64,000 bases of DNA from Rikenellaceae bacterium (lineage in GTDB: Bacteria; Bacteroidota; Bacteroidia; Bacteroidales; UBA932): assembly GCA_900771005.1 (NCBI GenBank), contig CAAGMI010000337.1:1-64000 (forward strand). Reading direction: 5' to 3'. The first letter of the stretch is position 1; every line of letters begins with the position of its first letter. Made by a program: the position numbers and the translations under genes. The notes under the pieces were generated by a model. That model did not search any database. It had not been told where the DNA came from and saw only the letters and a list, made by a program, of their open reading frames with translations. Of this stretch, positions 1 through 6,823 are shown piece after piece.

Positions 1-101
1 ATAATCGACCGAGAAAATCACTCGGATACCTGACACCGCTGGAGTATTTCAAAATAATGTTTAACTTTACATCCGATAGTGCTGTTGCACTGTCAAATTA
101 A
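1..101 (+). CDS. IS30-family transposase, C-terminal 32 residues (5' end outside window)
   Basis: Reading in the frame that starts at base 3, the sequence gives NRPRKSLGYLTPLEYF and ends VALSN before a TAA at 99-101. The N-R-P-R-K-x-L-G-Y-x-T-P pattern is the highly conserved end of IS30-family DDE transposases, just after the catalytic glutamate, and the family often ends in VAL-x-x. Only this tail is present, so it cannot be judged whether the transposase is intact. The family assignment rests on motif recognition. Confidence 0.72.
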   Translation, partial: NRPRKSLGYLTPLEYFKIMFNFTSDSAVALSN

Positions 102-116
102 ATTCGGCAAATAAGT
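1..116 (+). mobile_element. right end of an IS30-family insertion sequence (partial)
   Basis: The first hundred bases encode the tail of an IS30-type transposase, so the window opens inside an insertion sequence whose body lies to the left. The terminal inverted repeat should fall near the transposase stop codon (roughly 85-116), but with the other end missing neither its boundary nor a target duplication can be defined. The following protease gene starts 15 bases after the transposase stop, so the element end sits where that gene's promoter would be expected. Confidence 0.6.
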
Positions 117-2738
117 ATGAAAAAATATTGGTTGACAATAGCGCTGACAGTGGCAGTTTGTGGCTGTGCAAGAGATTTTGTTGAGGAAGTGGAGGAGGAG
201 AGGCAAGCTGCCGCCATCGAGGATGAATTCTCGGAGTTTGTCCCCGGAGAGGTAATCGTGCAGTTTACTGAGGAAATGACCTCTCAGATTGAATCCGGAG
301 AGATCATCGGGGCGAAGACCAGGTCGGATAAGTTGAATGCCGCTCTTTCCGGGCTCGGCGTCACGTCGATAGAGAGACTTTATCAGGATGCGGGCGAGTG
401 GGAACCGAGGCATCGTGAAGCAGGCCTGCACCGGTGGTACAGGATCAAGTATGATGTAAACCACGCCAGTGCAACCAAGGCTTCCTTTGAGATTTCTTCA
501 ATAGATGGTGTTGAATATTCGGAACCTGTACGCAGGATAAAGTCAACGGCAATATTCGATGATCCGTATTTTGACAGGCAGTGGGGATATTTCAATGAAT
601 CCAGAGGTGGAAGCTACAAGGATGGGATGGACATAAACGTAGTGCCCGTATGGCAGAATTATACCGGCGGTACTTCCAACGTTATCGTGGCCATCGTGGA
701 TACGGGTATAGATATGGAGCATCCTGATCTTGCCCCTGTGTGCATCCCGGCAGGCCCTGACGGGAGCAAGTGCTTCCTGGATTCCTATAGGGGATATTAC
801 ATACTTCCGGATGACCACGGTACACACGTGGCCGGGACAGTTGCAGCCATAAACAATAACGGTATAGGTGTGGCCGGCGTGGCCGGAGGTCTTGACGGTA
901 CAGGTGGCGTCCGTCTGATGTCCTGCCAGATGATGCACATCAGTCCTTCCGACCCTGACGTGACGCTTCAGGGCAACGAACACGAGGCTATCGTTTGGGC
1001 TGCTGACCACGGTGCCGTGATAGCCCAGAACAGCTGGGGAACGGTTTATCGTACGGAAGAGGATGCGAAGCACGGTAGTGCAGGTGCCTGCGGTCCGGCA
1101 ATCGACTATTTCGTGAAATATGCCGGTTGTGACGCTGACGGAAACCAGCGCCCTGACAGCCCTATGAAGGGAGGAGTCGTTTTCTTTTCTGCGGGCAACG
1201 ACGGCTGGAAGTATGGCTGGCCGGCTATGTACGAAAGTTGTATTGCAGTCGGAGCTATGAACTCCATAGGCAACAGGTCATATTATTCAAATTATGGGGA
1301 TTGGGTTGACATCTGCGCTCCCGGCGGAGACTATAATGTCGGTCCTGTCATATACAGCACGCTGAATGGAGGAGCATATGGGAATATGCAGGGGACATCG
1401 ATGGCCTGCCCTCACGTATCCGGTGTGGCTGCCCTTCTGGTATCCTACTTCGGAGGTCCCGGATTTACCAACGAAATGTTGCTTGAACGGCTTCTCAAGG
1501 GCGCAAACAGGACCAAGGTGTCATCAGCCCATAAGATAGGGCCGCTCGTCGATGCATATGGCGCATTCACTTACGGTGGGACTACGCCTCCTGATCCGGT
1601 GGACAAGGTGATATTGACTGCCAAGTCCAATTTCCTGACAGCATCGTGGAAGGTCACTTCCGATGAGGATGACACTAAGGCTTATGCATATCAGGTGATT
1701 ATGTCCAAGGACAGGCAGGCAGTGGAGACATACCAGCCCGGGACAAAGGCTCCTTCTTCCGTCAAGACAGTCATTGTCAAGGTGGATACGCTCAATGTAG
1801 GCGATGATATCTCATATACGGCGGACAGGCTCGAGTTTGAGACTGAATATTTCGTCTCCGTTGCAGGATATGACTATTGCGGCAATTATTCCGAGAAATC
1901 CCCTATAGCATCATTATCTACTCTGAATAACAATCCGCCTGTAATCTCAACGGATTATGATGGCAACTATATGGTCAAGACCTTCGAGACACTGAACGTT
2001 GAATTCAAGATAGAGGATCCTGACGGGCACAAGTATTCAGTTGAGAGCTCTATGGGCTCCCCGGCTGCAACATTCATAACTGTCCGGGAAAATGTATATC
2101 AGTTTACGGTTGTCGGCAATGCGGCTCCGGAAGGCAGATACACTGCAGAGATTGTAGCTACTGACGAGTTCGGTGCGTTTGGAAGATTTGTCATCAATTA
2201 TGTGATTTTCACCAATCATCCTCCGGTGATTATCAAGGAGATTGAAAACACGGCGTTGAACCGGATAGGCCAGAACGTTGAGTTCGATCTGAGCCAGTAC
2301 TTTTATGATGAGGATGGAGAGCAGTTGAAATATACCGCTTCCACTTCCGCCGCCAATGTCGTTCATCCTTATCTGGAAGGGAACAGACTTCTGCTTACCT
2401 CCCTCGGATATGGTATGGTGGACGTAACCGTTACCGGCACTGACGCTGCAGGGAAATCCTGCTCATCCACGTTCAAGGCACTTGTGCGGGATGATTCCCG
2501 TCCGGTAGACGTATATCCGAATCCTGTAAGCGACAATTTGTTCGTGCGTCCGGGGGGTGCACAGAGCCTGGATATCGAGATAATAAACAAGACCGGGGCA
2601 GCCGTATATTCAAAGACTGTCACAGCGACGCCTTTCGAACCTTGCAGCCTTGACGTGAGCAATCTTTCCGGAGGGTCATATACCGTACACATCACAGGCT
2701 CCAACCTTGATGTCAAATACTCAATCGTAAAACTGTAG
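117..2738 (+). CDS. subtilisin-like (S8) serine protease, lipoprotein signal, T9SS type A sorting domain
   Basis: This is a secreted or cell-surface endopeptidase of 873 residues. The N-terminus is a lipoprotein-type signal (VCGC, cysteine about residue 17). A propeptide-like region of about 130 residues follows. The S8 catalytic domain spans about 180-480 with an intact triad: Asp195 in VDTGID, His234 in HGTHVAG and Ser428 in GTSMACPHVSG. Fn3/cadherin-like beta modules occupy about 500-790. The last 75 residues have the T9SS type A signature: VYPNPVSDNLFV, then DVSNLSGGSYTV. T9SS passengers normally carry an ordinary SPI signal, so a lipobox plus this domain is unusual. The next gene encodes a PorV/PorQ-like protein five bases downstream. 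Family assignment is firm; the substrate and the final location are unknown. Confidence 0.9.
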   Translation: MKKYWLTIALTVAVCGCARDFVEEVEEERQAAAIEDEFSEFVPGEVIVQFTEEMTSQIESGEIIGAKTRSDKLNAALSGLGVTSIERLYQDAGEWEPRHREAGLHRWYRIKYDVNHASATKASFEISSIDGVEYSEPVRRIKSTAIFDDPYFDRQWGYFNESRGGSYKDGMDINVVPVWQNYTGGTSNVIVAIVDTGIDMEHPDLAPVCIPAGPDGSKCFLDSYRGYYILPDDHGTHVAGTVAAINNNGIGVAGVAGGLDGTGGVRLMSCQMMHISPSDPDVTLQGNEHEAIVWAADHGAVIAQNSWGTVYRTEEDAKHGSAGACGPAIDYFVKYAGCDADGNQRPDSPMKGGVVFFSAGNDGWKYGWPAMYESCIAVGAMNSIGNRSYYSNYGDWVDICAPGGDYNVGPVIYSTLNGGAYGNMQGTSMACPHVSGVAALLVSYFGGPGFTNEMLLERLLKGANRTKVSSAHKIGPLVDAYGAFTYGGTTPPDPVDKVILTAKSNFLTASWKVTSDEDDTKAYAYQVIMSKDRQAVETYQPGTKAPSSVKTVIVKVDTLNVGDDISYTADRLEFETEYFVSVAGYDYCGNYSEKSPIASLSTLNNNPPVISTDYDGNYMVKTFETLNVEFKIEDPDGHKYSVESSMGSPAATFITVRENVYQFTVVGNAAPEGRYTAEIVATDEFGAFGRFVINYVIFTNHPPVIIKEIENTALNRIGQNVEFDLSQYFYDEDGEQLKYTASTSAANVVHPYLEGNRLLLTSLGYGMVDVTVTGTDAAGKSCSSTFKALVRDDSRPVDVYPNPVSDNLFVRPGGAQSLDIEIINKTGAAVYSKTVTATPFEPCSLDVSNLSGGSYTVHITGSNLDVKYSIVKL

Positions 2739-2743
2739 AAAAG

Positions 2744-3589
2744 ATGAAAAAGATATTATCGGTTTTGATTTTCCTCACAGGATACCTCATCACTTTTGCC
2801 CAAAGTGTCCCTGCATTGCTTATCCCTACGGATGCAAGGTCTCTCGCAATGGGAGGGGTTTCTTCTGTCATTGAGGCTGAACATCTTGACGTGCGTGCAA
2901 CATATTCTTCCTGGGCTCCTTCCACGGCATCGAATACGGTTGCAGGTTTGGATGCGTATATCCCGCTGGCTGGGAAGTTCTCCATTTTTGTCGGAGGAAA
3001 TATGTTCATGGACAAGCCTTATTCCGAATATGACAGTCAGGGTATCCTCAAAGGGGAGTTCACCCCCAAGGACCTGATCGTCTCCCTCGGTGGGGAATAC
3101 AGGGTGAATACAGCTCTTTCCTTTGGTTTGAAAGGACGTTTCATTTCTTCTTCTCTGGCAAAAGATGCAAAGGGGAGTGCTTTCTGTGCGGATCTTTTCG
3201 CCACTTACAGGACAGAAGCACTTGATGCCACCCTTTCCCTGTGCAATCTTGGGAGCAAGATAGATTATGGCAAGGGCTCATATTCCCTGCCTGCTCTCGT
3301 CAAGGCATTCGGGGGATACAGGATAATCAAAGGCCTGACAGCCTCCTTGGAGCTTGATTATCTTTTCAACGGGGCTTTTATGGCAGGGGTCGGTGCCGAG
3401 GATTGGATAGCCGATATCGTTGCCCTCCGTGCCGGATATCATTACGGAGACAGGGAGAAGGCGCTCCCATCCTTTGCTTCACTCGGCATCGGGGCAAAAT
3501 TCGCAGGAGTGTCGATAAACGCCACATATCTTACGGCTTCCCCGACATTAGGCAACACCCTGATGATAGGCTTGGGATATAACTTCTAA
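2744..3589 (+). CDS. PorV/PorQ-family outer-membrane beta-barrel protein
   Basis: The protein is 281 residues: a signal peptide (about 1-19, ending TFAQ), the motif PTDARSLAMGG that opens mature PorV/PorQ/UPF0164 proteins, and then alternating amphipathic strands ending in a barrel-type C-terminus (GLGYNF). PorV is a FadL-like barrel that carries T9SS cargo from the translocon to the attachment complex; PorQ is a related paralogue. At 281 residues this is shorter than canonical PorV (about 380-400) and nearer to PorQ-like paralogues. It starts five bases after a T9SS-tagged protease, which suggests a joint role, but that is inference. A generic outer-membrane barrel of unknown function remains possible. 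Confidence 0.75.
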   Translation: MKKILSVLIFLTGYLITFAQSVPALLIPTDARSLAMGGVSSVIEAEHLDVRATYSSWAPSTASNTVAGLDAYIPLAGKFSIFVGGNMFMDKPYSEYDSQGILKGEFTPKDLIVSLGGEYRVNTALSFGLKGRFISSSLAKDAKGSAFCADLFATYRTEALDATLSLCNLGSKIDYGKGSYSLPALVKAFGGYRIIKGLTASLELDYLFNGAFMAGVGAEDWIADIVALRAGYHYGDREKALPSFASLGIGAKFAGVSINATYLTASPTLGNTLMIGLGYNF

Positions 3590-3597
3590 ATTTTTCG

Positions 3598-3605
3598 TAA
3601 TTTTG
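3598..3605 (+). promoter_or_regulatory. candidate -7 box (TAATTTTG) before the TonB-domain gene
   Basis: An exact match to the Bacteroidota -7 consensus TAnnTTTG lies in the short gap after the PorV-like gene, 33 bases before the preferred ATG at 3639. No clear TTTG -33 element is present at the usual spacing; the nearest TTG is at 3572-3574. It would give the TonB-domain gene a transcript of its own. Confidence 0.4.
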
Positions 3606-3638
3606 CAAGGTTAATTGTTGGACTTCTGTTTCCGTCGG

Positions 3639-4052
3639 ATGAAAAAAAGGATTTTACTTTCTTTCTGTTTGTTCCTGGCCTGTGCTGTGTCTGCTTTCTC
3701 GCAGAATGCAAAGACAGGTCCTGACGGATCCGTCGCCATAACTGAGGTTGCAGTAAAACCGCTTTTCAACGGAAAATCCTCAAGCGAGTTCGCTAAATGG
3801 GTGGCCTCAAACATCAAATACCCTGCAATAGCATTGGAAAACGGCATTCAGGGGCGTGTGATGGTGCAGTTCGTAGTCAACACAGACGGCACGGTGTCAA
3901 ACGTCACGGTTGTCCGCGGTGTTGACCCGAACCTCGATAAGGAAGCGATACGCGTCGTGTCCAAATCGCCTAAGTGGACCCCGGGGTATATGGCCGACAA
4001 CACCCCCGCAAAGGTGTTTTTCACCTATCCGGTGGCCTTCTATATAAAGTAA
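3639..4052 (+). CDS. small periplasmic protein with TonB C-terminal domain
   Basis: A 137-residue protein with a cleavable signal peptide (ending SAFSQ, about residue 22) and no membrane anchor, followed by a TonB C-terminal domain (about 40-137: YPAIALENGIQGRVMVQFVV, then a variable loop and a final beta strand). Free-standing TonB-CTD proteins are common in Bacteroidota and are not necessarily TonB partners of ExbBD. The start is placed at the ATG at 3639 because it begins the signal peptide (MKKRILLSF); the frame also allows a TTG at 3615. The gene ends one base before the convergent reductase gene, with no terminator between them. Exact function unknown. Confidence 0.72.
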   Translation: MKKRILLSFCLFLACAVSAFSQNAKTGPDGSVAITEVAVKPLFNGKSSSEFAKWVASNIKYPAIALENGIQGRVMVQFVVNTDGTVSNVTVVRGVDPNLDKEAIRVVSKSPKWTPGYMADNTPAKVFFTYPVAFYIK

Positions 4053-4053
4053 T

Positions 4054-5370
4054 CTAGAAAGTCTCCTTTTTAACTTTTTCTATGTAACGGTCTATGCGCT
4101 GCAGCTCATTAGGTATCCTGATGTGTTGAGGGCATTTCTTCAGGCACTGACCGCAGCCTATGCAATGGTCGGCCTGGCGTACCGTCGGAATAGCCTTGTT
4201 GTATTCCAGAAGGTATTTGCGGCGTGTCCTGGCATAGTCTTTCTGTTCTGCGCTGACAACGTATGTGCCTTCGTTGATATTCTCGTTGTAGAAACTGAAG
4301 ATACCCGGGATGTTGATTCCGTAAGGACACGGCATGCAATACTGGCAGCCGGTACAGCGTACGAGCGGGTATTCCTGGATGCCGTCGGCAACTTTCTCAA
4401 GCAGTGAGAGATCATCCTCGGAGAGAGGCTTGAAGTTGGTGAATGTCAACAGGTTGTCCCTGAGGTGGTCGATATATGTCATGCCGCTGAGAGCTGTCAG
4501 TACGTTCGGGAAACTCCCGCAGAAGCGGAATGCCCACGAGGCGATGCTGCGCTGCGGCTCCCTTTCTTTCAGCATATCCGCGAGCGGTGCCGGAACGTCG
4601 GAAAGCTGTCCTCCGCGCAGCGGCTCCATTATTACGACAGGTATTCCCTTTTCGGCAAGTTTCTCATAAAGGTATTTTGCGCTGCCGTCTCCGGAATGTG
4701 TCCAGTCCATATAGTTCATCTGAATCTGCACGAAGTCCCAGTGATATTTCCCGTGAAGTTCCAGAAGGTCATCCATACCCTGCTTCCCGCCGTGGAATGA
4801 GAATCCGAGATGGCGGATTCTGCCGGCCTCCCTCTCTTTAAGAAGGAAATCGAGTGTGCCCGGTTTGATGAATCTTGTCTCCATAGTCCGGAGATCTCCG
4901 ACAGAGTGCAACAGATAATAGTCAATATGGTCTGTCTGATAGTTTTCCAGAGACTTTCTGTACATATTGACGGCGGTCTCGTATGAAGGATCGCTGAAGT
5001 TGGACAGTTTGGTCGCTACGTAGTAACTCTCCCTCGGGTGTCTCAGAAGCGCGGTGGCCGTGGCCTTTTCGCTCATGCCCTGAAGATACACAGGTGCGGA
5101 ATCAAAATAGTTTACGCCGTGCTCCAGCGCCAGATCCACCATTTCGTTGACTTTCTGCTGGTCTATGATGTCCTTGCCGTTTTCATCTTTGGTCATAGGC
5201 CATCTCATGGCCCCGAAGCCCAGCAACCCTATCCCCGGGAAATTCTGAGGCACGTTGCCGCTGATCTGCAGTTCCTCCGGTTCCTTTGAGCCTGATTCCC
5301 TTGAACAAGCCATCGCTGCGGCTCCAACCACTCCGGCTCCTGATATTTTCAAAAATTCTCTTCTGTCCAT
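4054..5370 (-). CDS. aldo/keto reductase with Tat-type signal and C-terminal 4Fe-4S domain
   Basis: This 438-residue protein starts DRREFLK, a twin-arginine signal, followed by a hydrophobic stretch and a lipobox-like AMAC. The aldo/keto reductase barrel spans about 45-320, with YFDSAPVY and ATKLSN around the expected catalytic Asp, Tyr and Lys. Two cysteine clusters follow: CTGCQYCMPCP near residue 337 and CIGCGQCLKKCP near 403. AKRs of this kind use NAD(P)H or iron-sulfur-delivered electrons. The ATG at 5370 is chosen because AGGAGG stands seven bases upstream (5378-5383); a TTG at 5376 is the alternative. It follows the membrane ferredoxin gene by two bases, so that protein is its likely electron donor (inference). 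Substrate unknown. Confidence 0.85.
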   Translation of the reverse strand: MDRREFLKISGAGVVGAAAMACSRESGSKEPEELQISGNVPQNFPGIGLLGFGAMRWPMTKDENGKDIIDQQKVNEMVDLALEHGVNYFDSAPVYLQGMSEKATATALLRHPRESYYVATKLSNFSDPSYETAVNMYRKSLENYQTDHIDYYLLHSVGDLRTMETRFIKPGTLDFLLKEREAGRIRHLGFSFHGGKQGMDDLLELHGKYHWDFVQIQMNYMDWTHSGDGSAKYLYEKLAEKGIPVVIMEPLRGGQLSDVPAPLADMLKEREPQRSIASWAFRFCGSFPNVLTALSGMTYIDHLRDNLLTFTNFKPLSEDDLSLLEKVADGIQEYPLVRCTGCQYCMPCPYGINIPGIFSFYNENINEGTYVVSAEQKDYARTRRKYLLEYNKAIPTVRQADHCIGCGQCLKKCPQHIRIPNELQRIDRYIEKVKKETF

Positions 5371-5372
5371 AA

Positions 5373-6752
5373 TCAAACCTCCTGATTAAACTGGTGAACT
5401 GAAAGTCCGTTGACTACTATTGCGCTTATCGGTCTTGACGGACAAAGGTTTTCGCAGGCTCCGCAGCCGATGCAGAGTTCCTCGTTCACTACAGGTATCT
5501 TCCTGCCGTCGCTCTCGACCATCCTGATGGCTCCGACCGGGCAGTGACGTGCGCAGTTGCCGCAATCTATCCCATCCCTGCAGGATAGGCAGAGGCTGTG
5601 GTTAACCTTTGCATGGCCGATGTGTATGACTGTCTTCTGCTCTTTGCTTATAGGCAGTATCGCATCGGTCGGACATATCTGGGAGCAAGCCGTACATTCA
5701 GGGCGGCAGTATCCTTTTTCGTAACCCATCTGAGGCTGCATGAGATGCTGCAGGTCCGTGGAAGGACGGAGTACTTTGTTCGGGCAGGCACTGATACACA
5801 ACCCGCAGGCGGTACATCTGTCATAGAAATCCTTTACGCTGCCGGCACCGAAAGGCACCAGCCTCTCGCTTCTCTGAGGGTTTTGCTTGTCAATGACCTT
5901 TGCCAGCCCTCCATCGGCTTTTGCGATTGCCGAGCCGCCGAGGAAAGCTGCGGTTGCTACGAAGGCGCGTTTGCCGGTATCCACTCCCTCTTCCTTTTTC
6001 GTTTCATTCCCGCCTTTCCTGCCATATGCGAATTTATACCTGATTGCTCCGACCTTGCAGTTCTCGAGACAGTCGAAGCAGTCCACGCAGCGGCTGTAAT
6101 CGATTTTCTGGTCGAAAGAACTTATGCAGGATGCCTTGCACCGTTTCTCACAGGCTCCGCAGTGAACACATTTGTCTGTGTCGATTGCAGGGCGGAAGAG
6201 TGAGAATCTCGAGAAAAGGCTGAGCACGGTACCGACCGGGCAGATCGAGTTGCACCATTCCCTGCCCCATATCCAGGCGAAGACGGAGATTACCACGAAT
6301 GTGGATACTCCCACGATGATGGCGGTAGGGGATGAAGGATCCACTATCGTGCGGACCATCCTCCCGTAGGCACTGTATGGGGCGATCAGCACGACAAACC
6401 ACTGCACGCCGAACATAAGCGCGAGCAGGGTCAGTGCAAGGAAGAAGTCTCTCAGTGCCCTGTTCTCCTTATGGAAGTGGAAACGCTGTTTCTTGCCTTT
6501 CCTCCCGGCGCTTATGGCGTTGACGATGTCCTGGAAAACTCCCATAGGGCAGATGACAGAACAGTAGATGCGCCCGAAGAGCAGGGTAAGGATGATGATA
6601 CCTGCGATTACGGCAAAATTAAGGGCCAGGCATGAAGGAAGGAACTGAAGGCATGCCATCCAACCCCACCATTGCTGTCCTATGCCGACAAACAGCAGCG
6701 TTATTCCGATGAAGAACAGCGTTGCAAATGATATTCTGATTTTACGTAGCAT
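5373..6752 (-). CDS. NapH/NapG-like fused membrane polyferredoxin (4Fe-4S protein)
   Basis: The protein is 459 residues. The N-terminal half resembles NapH: four membrane segments (about 5-170) with CPMG and CPVGT loops, then cysteine clusters CVHCGACEKRC near 192 and CVDCFDCLENC near 222. A Tat-like linker (TGKRAFVATAAF, about 258-270) leads to a NapG-like half with clusters CTACGLCISACP, CRPECTACSQICP, a split CLSC...CGNCARHCP and CIGCGACENLCP. NapH and NapG pass electrons from quinol to periplasmic reductases; here both halves form one chain. The downstream gene is a Tat-type reductase with its own clusters, which makes a quinol-to-reductase relay plausible. The ATG at 6752 is preferred over a TTG at 6773 because it starts the first membrane segment. 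Confidence 0.82.
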   Translation of the reverse strand: MLRKIRISFATLFFIGITLLFVGIGQQWWGWMACLQFLPSCLALNFAVIAGIIILTLLFGRIYCSVICPMGVFQDIVNAISAGRKGKKQRFHFHKENRALRDFFLALTLLALMFGVQWFVVLIAPYSAYGRMVRTIVDPSSPTAIIVGVSTFVVISVFAWIWGREWCNSICPVGTVLSLFSRFSLFRPAIDTDKCVHCGACEKRCKASCISSFDQKIDYSRCVDCFDCLENCKVGAIRYKFAYGRKGGNETKKEEGVDTGKRAFVATAAFLGGSAIAKADGGLAKVIDKQNPQRSERLVPFGAGSVKDFYDRCTACGLCISACPNKVLRPSTDLQHLMQPQMGYEKGYCRPECTACSQICPTDAILPISKEQKTVIHIGHAKVNHSLCLSCRDGIDCGNCARHCPVGAIRMVESDGRKIPVVNEELCIGCGACENLCPSRPISAIVVNGLSVHQFNQEV

Positions 6753-6789
6753 AACCCTCAAATTTAAAAACAAATTGCCAAAAAAGTAG

Positions 6790-6797
6790 TACTTTTG
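6790..6797 (+). promoter_or_regulatory. candidate -7 box (TACTTTTG) for alaS
   Basis: An exact TAnnTTTG match lies in the divergent gap between the polyferredoxin gene and alaS, 26 bases before the chosen alaS ATG. No convincing TTTG -33 box is seen at 18-20 bases upstream. Confidence 0.45.
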
Positions 6798-6823
6798 TTA
6801 ATTGTTTGATAATATGCACGATT

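Noticed and set aside
3615..3638. TTG start upstream of the TonB-domain gene
   Set aside because: It would add eight residues in front of a proper signal peptide beginning MKKRILL at 3639.
5598..6203. Plus-strand frame (201 codons) over the NapH/G-like gene
   Set aside because: The real gene is on the minus strand with six cysteine clusters; the shadow frame is low in recognisable features.
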